Source: Palaemon carinicauda
Lineage: Eukaryota; Arthropoda; Malacostraca; Decapoda; Palaemonidae
Direction: 5' to 3'
DNA length: 64,000 bases
NCBI RefSeq assembly: GCF_036898095.1
Contig: NC_090738.1
Location: forward strand, 56,807,148 to 56,871,147
Under the pieces are notes generated by a model. The model was not told the origin of the DNA. It made no database searches and worked only from the letters and a program-made list of their open reading frames with translations. A program made the position numbers and the translations under genes. Each line of letters opens with the position of its first letter. Position 1 is the stretch's first letter. This document shows, in pieces, positions 10,934 to 23,816 of this stretch.

Positions 10934-12360
10934 TCTTCAAAGAAAGAGATTTAAAAGAAAAAGTTTTTGTAAAAGGGCTGGCTGCTTCCCGATATTCGTA
11001 ATGCTGTGAGTACCAGGCTAGCTTGGCTGCAGTAGGAGTTTTATCATTGCCCTTCCAAATCTACTGTTGTTTTACTGAAGCGCAGGCTCAGTGGCCAACT
11101 AAATTGCTCAATCGTGATTTGAGTGTTATATACCTGGAACTATCCAAGATCTTCCTGGCCTTCAGTACGGAGGATGTCGTTAAATATTGCAGTAGGGCTC
11201 TTTGGAAGTAGGAAGCAATATAATGTCCGACCTTATTGCGGGTGGTGGCGATTAGGCCTGTAGGTAGGTGGAGCTTTACCGAGACCACACGACCTTGTCA
11301 ACCCGAGTTCCTATTTACTTTCTTTCAAAACTTCACTGATAACTGAAATAAAACACACTAAAGTTTTCTCTTCTTGTTTGTAACACTCGTGACACACGGT
11401 CCTTTCAGTTTTTTTTTTTTTTTTCTAAACTTTCAAAGGCGTGTGTGCATTTGCCTTCAGAATCAGTGAAGTTTTTCAGAGTATCTTGATAACACCTCGA
11501 GTTCTTTAAAAGAAAATTATTCAGGGCACAACAGACAGACAGGCAAATAAAACTGTAATTTGTCTGGACTCAGGGAAAGGATCTGTCAGGATACTTTTGT
11601 AAAGATTTTACAACCACAACACGACTGAATCACTATAACCCTCTGGTAACCCGTACTCTTTATGGTACGGAAATGTGTCAAGATGTACAATGACTGTCGA
11701 TGTTAACACCTCGCTACACATGAGTGTACTTTAATACAGTAAAGAAATGTAACGAAATAACTAAAGGAAGATGCAGCGCGACTGTAGTACCTTCCACTCT
11801 CACGTCTTCACCTCGTCTGTGGCGACTAGCGATTCAACCTTCAACTTGAATAGTCGCTCTTCTACGGTTCTATCTACGATATTCTCAGTGAACGGAAAAG
11901 CCAGACCAGGACCGCCCGTTGTTTTGATGAGAATGTTGCCACGTAATGTTGATATTTCCCATTTCTTCTTCACATTATCTACGTAGCTATAACTTATTAT
12001 ATGCCTTAAGTTCAACTAGACAGCTTCCAATCAAAAGGGGATAAGAAAATTAGGGTTATATGACGTCAGAAGCTAATTTACAGTTCATAACAATATGTGA
12101 CGATGCCAAAAGACTTTTTTGATATACAATAATGTTAATCTACGGATCTTTCTTAAAGTCTATAAATTGATTAATTTATTAAACATATTATTTTGGTATT
12201 CTGAGATTCTGCTGTAACTTAAATTCTTCAAGATAAAATGCAACGTTTCTTACAGGTGTACCAACATTCCCGGGCCAAACATTCCACAAAGGTATCGATT
12301 TTGTAACATTTCAGAGACAGTTATTTGACGCAAGCGAATTATGAACAAAACAAGAAAATT
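10934..12360. other. Non-coding stretch upstream of the candidate exon
   Basis: No convincing gene. A palindromic 'tgacgtca' (CRE-like) lies at 12061-12068, and poly-T runs occur at 11408-11425. An open frame on both strands at 11770-12015 has no recognisable domain. Confidence 0.45.
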
Positions 12361-12368
12361 ATTCCTGT

Positions 12369-12585
12369 ATATATATATATATATATATTCACACACACAG
12401 ATATATATATATATATATAGCCTATATGCGTGTGTGTGAGCGTATGCGAATATACATACATACATATATATATATATATATGTATGTATGTATATTCGCA
12501 TACGCTCACACACACGCATATAGGCTATATATATATATATATATAGCCTATATGCGTGTGTGTGAGCGTATGCGAATATATATAC

Positions 12586-12621
<36 letters not shown>

Positions 12622-12657
12622 ATCTATCTATCTATCTATATATATATATATATATAT
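12369..12657. repeat. Three-arm palindromic microsatellite
   Basis: A roughly 44-bp arm with 'gcctatatgcgtgtgtg' and 'agcgtatgcgaatat' occurs three times: plus at 12419, minus ending at 12526, plus at 12545, joined by (TA)n. The first two arms form a near-perfect palindrome over 12401-12544; the second and third form another. (TG)n and (TATC)n follow up to the Gypsy-1 LTR. Confidence 0.9.
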
Positions 12658-12971
12658 TGTAAGGACAGTGAGACAAGCTATACTTTATTCAAATGTGCAT
12701 GGGAGTATATTACAAGGTGCGGACAGAAAGGTAGGATGGCGCTGGCGCCAAATCAGAAGGAATTGCCCGCCAAAATATGTGTTTTCTTACACTTACAAAT
12801 ATACGAATTATGAGTTAACAGAAACATGTAATGAAATGATACATATGTTAAAATGTAGCTCTGATAGAGCGGAATACATATACATGGGAAACCACGGTGT
12901 GGCGAAAGGAGATTCAAATAAATGAGCAGTTTGTTGATTTTCTGGACGACGAAGGGAGCGGGGTCCTTACA
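12658..12971 (-). repeat. Gypsy-1 3' LTR
   Basis: A 314-bp copy with short inverted ends, TGTAAGGAC and GTCCTTACA. It matches the right LTR apart from scattered substitutions and small indels, and lacks a block of about 17 bp present there. On the element strand an AATAAA signal lies at 12684-12689. Confidence 0.95.
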
Positions 12972-12990
12972 AGTATCCCCCCCCCCAAGA
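12972..12990 (-). other. Gypsy-1 polypurine tract
   Basis: On the minus strand a run of ten G within an A/G context lies directly next to the 3' LTR, where plus-strand DNA synthesis is primed. Confidence 0.85.
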
Positions 12991-13052
12991 CATCGGGCGG
13001 CGTAGAGGGCTAATGATCAATCTTCGTATCTTTTCGGGCGTCGGAGGGTTCT

Positions 13053-16000
13053 TCATGTTTTTGAACGGAGGGGCGCGCCGGCGGTCGGCGTAAGGATCTC
13101 TTCCTCTTGTCGTCGTTTGATGATTTTTCTTTCGTTGAGCGCCTTGTTTTGAGGTGGAACTCTGGCTCTGCCAGGTCCGGCGGAGGCGGTGTCGCTTCCT
13201 TCGAGAAATGCTGGTTTCACGCGGTCTATTGAGACCCAGTCCTCTTGGCCATGGATGTCGAGAAGGAAGGCTTTCGTTGTCCTCTTAATTACCCGGTAGG
13301 GGCCTCGATAAGGTCTAGTTAGTGGTTGTCGATGAGCGTCGACACGGACGAAAACGTACCCGCAGTCATCAAGGTTTTTTGGCTTGAAGTGCTTGGTTCT
13401 GTCCTGGTAAGTTTTGAGACATGGCCTAAACTTCCTGGCGATGTCCCTTAGGTGGTCCAGCTGCGTGTCGTCGGTTGATGAGGGAAAGAATTCGCCAGGC
13501 ACTGCGAGCACCTCCCTGTAAACCTTTTCGGCGGGTGAAGGTTCGCTGTCTGCGCAAGGGGCGGTGCGAAGGCCGAGGAGTACCCAAGGAAGTCGTGATT
13601 TCCAGTCCCCGTCTGTGCAGCTCGCCATCAGGGACGCCTTGAGGGCGCGGTGAGTTCTTTCGACCATGCCGTTTGCCGCGGGGTTGTATGCCGTGGTGCT
13701 GTGGAGCGTCGTCCCCATCAGGTTCGCCAAAGCAAGCCATATTTCGGAGAGGAAAGCGGGCCTCTGTCTGTCGTGATGTCGTCAGGAACGCCAAACCTGC
13801 TCACCCAGCTTGACAGGAGGGCTTCGGCGCATGCTTGAGTCGTAGCTTCGGTCATCGGCGATGCCTCCAACCACCTTGTGGAGCGATCGATGATCGTAAG
13901 CAGATAGCGAGCAGATCCAGAAGGGGGCAATGGTCCCACGACGTCGATGTGTATGTGACCGAAACGTCTTTTTGGCTGGGGGAAATCGCCTACCCCCGAT
14001 TCGGTGTGACGGCTGACTTTGCTTGACTGGCAGTTGATGCATGACTTCGCCCATTCCCGGGCGTCCTTTTTTATCCCTGGCCAGACGAACTTCTCAGACA
14101 GAAGGCGAGCGGTGGTGCGTCCTGAAGGGTGTGAAAGTCCATGGATGATATTGAATATTTTCCTTCTGCAGGAGGCTGGTATCCAGGGACGTGGGCGGCT
14201 GGTGCTGGTGTCGCAAAGAATAGTTACTCCTGCTGGTCCGAGGGGAATCGCACTTATCTTGAGCGCAAATGGCCCCGTCAGGTGATCCTGTGCTTCTCGG
14301 TCGGTGCGTTGTTCGGTTGCGAGATTGGCGTAGTGGATTCCCAGGTGGATTGCATCAATTTCAATCCTTGAAAGGGCGTCCGCGACTGGATTTTTCTTTC
14401 CTAGGACGTAACGTATGGTGCACCCGAATTCGGCGATTGTTGCGAGATGACGTTGTTGTCGGGAGGACCATGCGTCAGTCGATTTCGTAAAAGCGTGTAC
14501 GAGGGGTTGATGGTCCGTCGCGATTGTGAAGGGAGTGCCCTCCAAGATTTGCCTGAAGTGGCGGACGGCGAGGTAGACGGCGAGGAGTTCCCTATCGAAG
14601 GTGCTGTATCTTGTTTCGGCGGGTTTCAATTTCTTGCTGAAGAATGCCAGCGGTCGAGGAGAACCATCGACGAGTTGATCCAGCACAGCCCCACAGGCGA
14701 CGTTGCTGGCGTCGGTCGTTAGTCGCAGGGGCGCGTTGTCGTCGAAATGAGCCAGGGTAGTGGCATTCGCGAGGGCATCCTTCAGTTTCTGGGGCGGTAG
14801 GCGGCGGAATTTGGTGTGAGTAGGAGGTCCTGTCGTTGTGATGTGGTGGTAGATCCCGTGCTTGGACGGGGAACCTGGCGAGTGTCGGAGCTCGGGCTTG
14901 AAAACCTCGGGAAATTCTTGTAGGAGGTCGGCGTAGGGGTGCGTCGTTACGGCGGATACGGACATTGTTGCAGGACCGTGTTCTAGGGCGCGGAACTGGC
15001 AGGGTCCCGTGTCGATGAGACGTTTGTTAGCGACATCGACGAGGAGTCTGTGGTGGGCGAGGAAATCTGCACCGAGGAGGGGGCGATTGACGTCAGCGAT
15101 GGCGAAGGGCCAAGAATACGAACGGCCCATGATAGATATCTTGAGGGTCCTAATCCCATAGCACCGTATGGGAGATCCGTTGGTGGCGATGAGTGAGGGA
15201 GCGTTTTTGTCTGGACCACGGTCTAGGTCGGACTTGGAAGGTGAGAACGTTGACTGCATCGCGCCGGTGTCTACCATGAGTCTACGGTTGGAAATGGTAT
15301 CGAGGATATAGAAACCATTCTTGTTTTGGTTACCTGCGGCTGCGATGGTGGCAGGTGGATGCTTCTGGCGTCGTCTTCTAGGGAAACTGCATGGTGCTCT
15401 ACATTTCTTGGCATCGCTGTCGAACTGTTGGTGGTAGAAGCACCATGCTGGGTTAGTCCTAGGGTTCGGTCGTGTTGGTTGCGGCGGTTTCATTCTTGAT
15501 AGAACGTTGATCTCGTCGTCCTCAGGGGCCGTTGCTGAGGAGTCTATGGGAGAGCAGCTGCTGAAGGAGGAGAACGAAGGCGGTGTTGACGATGATGCTC
15601 CAAGGCGAGATGCTCTGTAGGCCTCGTGGAGCTTCCGAGCCTTCGACAGGAGTTCGTTCATCGGGAGCGTGTCGGCGTCTGTCAATCGGGCCCTTACGTC
15701 CTGTGGTAGGCGATGAAGAAAGATCTCGCGAGATAAGCTAATCTCATGTCATCGGCCGTTGCTGTCTGTTTCAGGGAGCAAGAGCAGGCTGATTAACTCT
15801 TCCCACGCCTCGACAGGAGAGGTGTCACCCATGGGCTTGCCGGCGAGGTCCAGGACTTTCTGTGCACTTGCTGACACGGAGAGGGAGTAGATACCGATGA
15901 GTTTCGTTCTCAGGTCGTCGTATGAAACTTGGCCGGCCTGGGCGTCGAGCCATGGGGAAATCTTGTCGAATACCTCTTCAGGTATGGAGGTGAGAACGAT

Positions 16001-16216
16001 GTCAGCCTTGGCGCAGGAGTCGCTGAGTCTAGCGACACGGAAGAGTACGTCTGCTCTCAGGAACCAGGAAGCGGTGTTGTGTTGAGAAAAGGGCGGCAGT
16101 TTGACTTTGGGCGTGGAGGCGAGGCCGTTGGGTGCGATGGGCGTGTTGCTTCCTGCATCGTGGCCAGACGACGAGTCGGCAAAGAGGTGAGAAGTTGATA
16201 TGTCGGTTAAGCTCAT
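13053..16216 (-). pseudogene. gag-pol: Gypsy-1 gag-pol (no RT domain)
   Basis: Read from 16216 downward. Gag occupies about 16216-15400 with a Cys/His cluster ([14 protein letters not shown]) near 15440. An in-frame TGA at 15749-15751 interrupts it. Protease follows with the DTGA active site near 15270. The RT N-terminal flank (FRRLPPQKL) joins directly, at about 14780-14790, to the RT C-terminal flank ([10 protein letters not shown]). About 200 or more residues including the YxDD box are therefore missing. RNase H ([26 protein letters not shown]) and integrase are present. Integrase has an HHCC finger and DDE residues in IDVVGP, TTDRG and MVERTH, but a frameshift near 13720-13760 splits it. 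Upstream, 16217-16368 is leader. Confidence 0.9.
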
Positions 16217-16349
16217 CCTACTGCCTTACATGCACCGAAGTGTGGGAGAACCAAAGGCAGGCTTATGCCTAAGGTAACGGAGTATAGAGAAGGTAGCACG
16301 GCCGTAATAAGTCCGTTAATGGCAAAGCCAAAACCGTTGATGCTACTTT

Positions 16350-16368
16350 CAACTCCGGGGTCACCAGT
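16350..16368 (-). other. Gypsy-1 primer binding site
   Basis: Two bases inside the 5' LTR the element strand reads TGGTGACCCCGGAGTTG. The TGG start is that of a tRNA-primed PBS, and the position is as expected. The tRNA was not identified. Confidence 0.75.
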
Positions 16369-16937
<569 letters not shown>

Positions 16938-16940
16938 TAT

Positions 16941-16959
16941 ATATGTGTGTGTGTATGTG

Positions 16960-17012
<53 letters not shown>

Positions 17013-17050
17013 CATATATATATATATGTGTGTGTGTGTGTGTTTGTGTG

Positions 17051-17133
<83 letters not shown>

Positions 17134-17155
17134 CACGTGTGTGTGTGTTTGTGTG

Positions 17156-17225
<70 letters not shown>

Positions 17226-17233
17226 CGTGTGTG
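16941..17233. repeat. Compound (TG)n (TA)n microsatellite
   Basis: Alternating TA and TG tracts. Open frames are artefacts of the repeat. Confidence 0.96.
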
Positions 17234-17239
17234 TGTGGA

Positions 17240-19113
17240 GAAATGTTTTATTTAATTGTTGAGTGGGAACTTATTTCGGGGAAAGTCTTCTTACGTCTTG
17301 TATTCAAAGATAAGTGGGGAAGGAAAAGTAGCACTATCATTCTAGGCACAAACACCCTGTTAATAATTTTGAGAATGTAATTCACGATCCTTCACTCTGA
17401 TAATAGTCTTCTCCATCCAGAGATCTAAGAACTCCATACGTGACTAAGTAAATAATTGTTGGTCTACCTTAGCTTTGTCAATCTAAGTTCCTGTACATTC
17501 TTAGACTCTATTTCGAATCTGGCCTAGTGACCCCAGTAAGATGCTGGACAGGCATTTACGTTAACATGGACAATGGTAATGGATAGGAGCAGTGATGTAT
17601 TTCAGTAAAGTTAAATGGGATCTTCACCTTCAAAGCACTAAGTCAAAGAAGTGTACACTGCTTATATCAACTTACCTATACCTACAGTGGGTTACTCTCA
17701 ACATCTCGGGTGCAACTAACCCGTTCTAAACTATAGATTGGTACTCATCCATTAATGGAGTTAAAGATACCAATGTTTGCAATCTATTTTAATTTTCTTA
17801 TTACAGTAAAGAAGAGAATCAGAGTAACTCAATAATGATTTATTCAAATGGCAAAAGTAATAAATGAAATATTAATCACAATTTACAACACAAAACATTG
17901 AAATTAATATACCGTATGAACACGAGGGATTAACCCTCAAACATAATAGATAAAATCAAAACCTAATGGCAAATAACTTATGCGGTAGGCTACTATGAGG
18001 TTCCAACATGTGGTCAATGACCTCAAGCAATTACCGACAAATAAAACAAAATTAAATTAAATTCCACGCACGCAGCCCGAAAGATGAAATGTCATAACGT
18101 TACCTAAACTTAACTTAGAGACAAATAGAAACTTATCTGAAGGGGAAATGGCTATTAATTAAACTCTCAAGATTCTTGATCCTAGGCCCCTGTGTCCAAA
18201 GAATGGCTATCTGAAGTTCTACCTCATTGGGCCTACTGCACTGGTTTAGCGGAGTCAATTTCCCCTTATTACTCGCCCCAAGCCTTGATCAATGGTTTCT
18301 GAGGGACAGGCTGCTTCTCCTCAATATCTGTGACCTCTCAAGGCATCTACTTGTCCTCGTCCTTTGTGGAATCCAGATCCTTCAATATACAAGGGGAAAG
18401 GCTACTGGGAGCGAGTGGGAGCACGAAGTTGACTCGGGAGCAATTGACCCACCTGGTAGTAACGTGTTGTGGCCTGAAACTTTATGAGGTCGAGTTCAGG
18501 TCGGCAGCAACTGGCTTCCTTCACTCAACTACAGTGCATTTTGATGCATAGGCTAGGGGTCTTGAGATGCTATCTTTAATTTAGGACAGGCTTGAAACAC
18601 TTGTGGTTTGTGATAAGCAATACGCTTATTTACAATACAAGGAGAAATCTTACAACTCCAGGGGACAAACATAATTCTGGCTCTAAACATGTGGCATACA
18701 AAATAAAAAATGAAACTAAAAGGTTATTAGTAAGTTGGGCTTAAGTGTTTGGACAAACATACCTCCTAGACTATCAGACTTGAGTTGTAGTAGAGAAAAA
18801 TTTAAAGTACCTAAATACTTGAGGTAAAATAATGAATACATAAATATTTATCGCGAGACACTCGCTTAAGGAAGAACCATCACTCACATTTTCCAGCCAT
18901 GAATCCACGAACAATAACAATGTCTACATAAAATAAACTGTGAAGAAGAAGAGTAGTGAGGATAATTCTTCACACCATGGGGATGAAGGGAGGAAGAAAA
19001 GAGAAGGGTTAGTGTAGACAAATGCAGTATGCGTTAGATGTTAGTATATATGAGATGAGATGAATAAAGAATGAATGTGATTCCTCGCGCTATGCTAGGT
19101 CAGTAATCGGAAT
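17240..19113. other. Non-coding stretch, nothing recognised
   Basis: No domain-bearing ORF, inverted repeat or RNA gene was identified. The short open frames at 18227-18551 have no recognisable similarity. This may be flanking DNA of BEL-1. Confidence 0.5.
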
Positions 19114-19321
19114 TAAGTTGGCCCGCAGCTAGGTACGAGGTAAGTGCAAAGTACGATTACAAGCGAGAGTTAATCAAAAGTGGTATGATTACAAGCGGAA
19201 GTCAAACAAAAGTTAACCATGACTTAGTGCAAAAGGGTAACTACAACTGCAAGATAAGAGTGGAGGGAAGGGCAAATCAAAACTTCAGCAACCCTTCACA
19301 GGGGTGCTCGGGCAAACAAGG
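19114..19321 (-). repeat. BEL-1 probable 3' LTR (208 bp)
   Basis: It matches 27426-27633 over its full length with a single substitution (19251 t versus 27563 c). A purine-rich tract on the element strand lies just inside (about 19340-19356). Confidence 0.75.
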
Positions 19322-19369
19322 TTGATGTGGACTATCTGCAAAGCCCCTACAAACCTCCTGGAATAGGGG

Positions 19370-20820
19370 TCATACACATTTAGCAGAGACCCGTGTTGGT
19401 CTGCCTTGGCGGGGCGACGCTGTGACTACAGGAGACATAGCATCGGTTGGTGTGTCAACATATTTTTTGGCAGGTTGGTCTCTAAGAGGTGAGTCCAGAT
19501 ATTCAAGAGGAGGGGTATTAGGAGGTTTCTCCTCCCTTGGCTCAGATAGTGTTTGGCCATTCTTGTAAACCTCCAAAGGTATGAGTTGGTTGACTGGAGG
19601 CACATACTTTCCATTTGTGGAGCGGACTTCGACTGTTTAGATGTATCCATCTCGACCTGGGTATATTTCAAGTATACGTATCAAATGGTACTCATCTCGA
19701 CTAACTTCGTCTAGTAACAACAAACAAAAATATCCAACCTTTGGGATGGATGGATGGAGGCGACAAGTCTTCTGGTGTCGTTCTCGAAGGGAACTGACAT
19801 AGTCGTACTTCCACCTCTTCAGGAATGTTTGCAGCATGTTGGTCAGTTTCTGGTAGTCATTACGGAGGATGTCCCCCTCTCGAAAAGCAGGATCAGTCAA
19901 GTCAGCCAGGTGGACTTGAGGTTCTAGTGAGAGGGTTTGGTCATTGAGTAGGTGGCTTGGGGTCAAAGGTGCACTAGTGGGGTCATCCGTATACAGGTAC
20001 GTTAGAGGCCGATCATTCACCATGCATTCGACTTCTCGGGGTAAGGTCACAAACTCCTCATATGTAGGGTGGCAAAGGTAAGCCTTGCACAGGTTGAGTT
20101 TGGTAAACCCGATCAATCACTTGTAAAACCCTCCTCGCCATGGGGCTCGAGGAGTGATGAACTTCCAAGTGGGGTTGTGGGCCTGAGCTCTGTTAGGAGT
20201 GTCTGACCAGCTTGAAAGGTTGAGGCATTGTCAGACACAAGGCACAGGGGCATCCCAAATCAGACAGTGAACCTTCGTATCGTTTGGACTAGTTCCACAA
20301 CTGTCAAGGAGGTAGTGGTTTCTAGAGCTACCGCTCACGTGGCAGTGCAGGTGAATAGCAGTACATAGACCATGTCTACATGTGAGCAGTGTGTCTTAAA
20401 GCCACCAGTGTAGTCCGGTACAGTTACCCTGAAAGGGACCTCAGCGTTAAGACGGTTGGGGTGGGGTGGAGCTAACGGTGGTGTAGGGTACAGCTGGCCT
20501 TGTACTCTTTTGCAATGTATGCACAGTTTGAGAATCTTCTTCCCTTGTTGTCACATTCAGGGAATCAGAAATTCCCTGCACAAATGAACAAGCAGAGTGG
20601 AGGTATTACAGTGCAGCAGCACTTCATGCCAGTGCTCAACAATAAGTCTCCAGAGAGCACAGTGGGACTGTAGGAGAATGGGGTCCATGTAGCCGGACTC
20701 CGGGTGTGAGTCACTGAGGCAGGAATGACCTCTTAGAACACCTTTATTGTCAATGTAGGGATTCCGTTGTCCGATAAGGGTACATTCATTGGACGTCAAC
20801 AAGGTGGGTTCACCTTGCAA
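19370..20820 (-). pseudogene. pol: BEL-1 integrase (decayed)
   Basis: The C-terminal part is open at 19637-20116 and includes VECMVNDRPLTYLYTDDP, LTPSHLLNDQ and a LRERHQK motif typical of the BEL integrase tail. The proline-rich end is at 19370-19603. The zinc-binding N-terminus remains at 20557-20820 (HWHEVLLHCNTSTLLVHLCREF). The DDE core between about 20120 and 20550 has no sustained frame, so catalytic residues cannot be assigned. It would have joined element cDNA to the chromosome; clearly inactive. Confidence 0.75.
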
Positions 20821-20936
20821 TTGTCATAATATGTGGTGGTAATTGCCTCTCTGTAAGATACAAATGATGGCAGTAAGTGGTCTTTATGGGAACCTGTGGA
20901 CTAAATGTGGCAATTTATGCTCGGCCCACCTGCTCG

Positions 20937-21219
20937 TCAGGCACAGCAGGGCTGCATAGCTCCTAACCGCCTCATCAAGGATGTGAAATGAGCAAACCTT
21001 TGAGTCTGTGGTGGTAAAAGGCTGATGGGACAGGCATTTATTTCCCATTCAGTCTGGAACCTACTTTGGTCCGAGTAAGCTAAGATGTCGATTAGCCGGG
21101 TTGGTCCATGAAGCCACAAGTTGGACTTGAGGACAACTTTGGCGGCTACTCCCTACGATACCAGGTCGGTGGGATAGCAAATTAATCACATACTGGGCCA
21201 GTCGGCATCCGAACAGGAG
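20937..21219 (-). pseudogene. pol: BEL-1 RNase H, downstream half
   Basis: The frame after the hAT insertion carries LLFGCRLAQYVINLL, the helix that follows the LELT box in BEL RNase H. The upstream half, with the LELT residues and VFADAS, lies at 23817-24158. The two halves belong to one domain split by the transposon. Confidence 0.7.
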
Positions 21220-21565
21220 CAGGGACGTGCAGAGAACTTTTTCTGGGCAGGTGCTCAAGTGAAAGAAAAAAAGGGCAAAAATATAGAAATGAATGAGTCT
21301 AAATATACTGTATACCGGCTCAATATTCCTTCAAATTTATTTAAACTAGCCATTAATAATTCAAGAAAGAGATAAACATGACTGATATCATAGGTAGCCT
21401 ACCAGGGGGCTAATGTTTTTTTTTATGAACATAAAATCTATAGTACTGACTACCAGTAGAGCTAGGAAATTTAACAAAAAGAAAAAATTATATATATTAC
21501 TTTTACATAAATGATTGCAAGAAAATCAATCAGTATGATCAATACACATGGCTAATAATCAGACC

Positions 21566-23164
21566 TTATCGTTTTAAATTTATAAGAAAACCATGTGCTA
21601 TTTCTTTGAATATGCTGAGAACTTCACTGTTGTTGATTGTGATATCCTTTTCAACTGCTAACAACAAAAGATCAGATAACCTCTCCTCACTGGGCAGGCT
21701 GCATAGCTTTGCCTTCACCAGATTGATTTTGGAGAAGGTCCTTTCCACTGTTGCAGTTGTGACGGGTAGAGTGGCATAAATTGTTAAAAGTTCAAGCATA
21801 AGTGACAATATCTCCTGGACCTTGTTTTCTTTCATCAGGTTGAGCATTGTAGCTGCAGTGCTTTGTGGCAGGCAAGGAAATGAGGAATAGAAGATCTTTA
21901 ATTCCAACCGTAGCTTGTCTACTTCTTCTAACTCATAAATCTGGCATAATTTTTGCAATGACTTGAATGCCTATTCATTCACGGGTTCTTTCCAGTTATC
22001 TTGGACTGTCATACAATGAAATGCATTTAGGATACCCCATGTTGTGCTGTCTCCACCTTTAAATCTTCTTTGTAGCTCTTGTGATATTGTATCTAAAAAC
22101 ACATAAAATACTCTCACTCGGTAGTACTCATCCAAGGATTGATATTGCTGGTCCTCAGTAGCAGATGTAGCACTATACTTGTATCTTTCAGGCATTTTTC
22201 TTCTTCTGCCTTGTCCAGGAATCCCAGAGGGGAGGTTGATGGCCATGGATTCAGCTCTCTCTTTAACATTTGTAAAAATCTTCTGAAACTTCTCATCATT
22301 TCTTAATTCTTTCAAACTTTTTAGCACTCCATCCACAATTCTGTAGGAGGCAGCCAAATCAAAGTCTTTCTGTTGTAGGGCATTAGAGGCATACGCAGTT
22401 TCTTGAAAAACTGGGGTGGTAATTTCAAGACAAACAAGAAATTCAAAGCTAATACTTTGCAGCAATATCTGATGCATCAGAAGGATATTTTTGCACTATC
22501 TCTTCTAAAAATTGTTTCAGAGCTGGAATGACCTTCGTCATGGTTCTAAGAGCTGACTCTCTGCAAGCCCATCTTGTGTCTGATAGCTTCTTAAGTTCAA
22601 GTGGGTGGTCTTCTGGATACATTGCTTTCTGGATATCCATGAAAGCAGCATGCCGTTTTGAAGGGATAGCAATAAAAACATACAGTTTCTCCACCAAACT
22701 GAAAACAGTTACAATCTGAATACTTGATTTTGCACTTTCGACTAATACTAGATTTAGGCTGTGTGCATGGCATTGTACATTGTGCCTTTGGGTTCTTCCT
22801 TTAGAGTCTAGACTGTAATCCATTGTATATTCCACTTGTATTTGCTGCCCCATCATATCCTTGTCCACGCATATCATCTATGATCGGGGTTATTTTTATT
22901 AGGTATAGAGATCACTTCTTTCTCCAGTACTTCACCAGTTTTTTATTGCAAATTGAATACTTGTATGAAACGTTCTTTTATTTTGAAGTCATGTACATAT
23001 CTTACAACAAAAGAGACCTGTTCTGTATGTGATACATCAGTTGTTTCATCTATGAGGATGGAAAAGATCTTGCTCTTGCGAATTTCTTCTAATATCACTC
23101 TTCTAACTGAAATGGCCAAAGCCTTGATAAGGTCATTCTGAGTCCTATTTGAAATCAATGACAC
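21566..23164 (-). pseudogene. hAT transposase (ZMYM/DUF4371 type), broken
   Basis: Four open segments read in order on the minus strand: 23164-22943 (IFSILIDETTDVSHTEQ, the catalytic-Asp region), 22877-22449 (QCHAHSLNLVLVESAK, DTRWACRESALRTM), 22477-21971, and 21958-21566 with the C-terminal dimerisation motif TLPVTTATVERTFSKI. The arrangement matches transposases annotated as zinc-finger MYM-like or DUF4371/hAT-C proteins. Frameshifts separate the segments and the N-terminal zinc finger is not visible in 23165-23600. It would cut and paste the element; it is inactive here. Confidence 0.88.
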
Positions 23165-23596
23165 TTGGGGTCTTTTCAGTATTTCTTTTTTTTTTCTTTT
23201 TTTTTTTAATCACATCAAGGTGCAATTTAATTACACTATCATACTTGCTAAATATTGTCTTGCCAAGTATAGAGTGATGGAGATTAACTTACATAAAATT
23301 TCTGTTTCTCTGCTTCTCTTTGTCTCTGGCAGCTTGTACTTCCTGATTAGTTGCTTGTAAAGCAATATCTAATGCTAGACTTTGAAACCCTTTTCCATCG
23401 AACCATACCAATCATGTGAGATTCTGAACTAGCATGCTCCTTTATTTTTCTCTAAAGCTGTCCTCCAACGGTTTATGCCCTCTGATTTCCAAGCTACTCT
23501 ACCCCTTTATTTATCTTCATTCAAAAACACACGACAGCTGAAGCAGAACATGGCATCTTTCTGAGGTGATTAATCCAACCAAGAGTTAATAATGAT

Positions 23597-23637
23597 TATT
23601 ATTATTATCATTAATATTATTATTGTTATTATTATTA

Positions 23638-23693
<56 letters not shown>
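23597..23693. repeat. (ATT)n microsatellite
   Basis: About 30 ATT units with a few ATC interruptions, inside the hAT element. Confidence 0.95.
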
Positions 23694-23816
23694 GACACTG
23701 ATAGGCGGCGGGCCTATAATACATCCCTCTCAAAAGGGCACTTTTAATACAGTAGCAAAAGGGGCAGGTGCTTGGGCACCCCTAGCAACCCCCCTCTGCA
23801 CGTCCCTGAACAGGAG

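Larger units (their letters stand above)
21220..23808 (-). mobile_element. hAT DNA transposon inserted in BEL-1
   Basis: The ends are inverted repeats starting CAGGGACGTGCAGAG. The left end starts at 21220, and the right end is its complement ending at 23808. The 8-bp sequence aacaggag is duplicated exactly outside both ends (21212-21219 and 23809-23816). TIR form, 8-bp duplication and transposase remnants together are diagnostic of hAT. Length is 2589 bp. A (ATT)n microsatellite lies inside the right end. Confidence 0.95.

Noticed and set aside
11770..12015. Overlapping open frames of about 71 codons on both strands
   Set aside because: No start context, splice signal or domain supports either; kept as non-coding.
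13426..15219. Open frames on the plus strand and alternative minus frames across Gypsy-1 (for example 13835-14722, 14983-15219)
   Set aside because: They are antisense or off-frame shadows of gag-pol.
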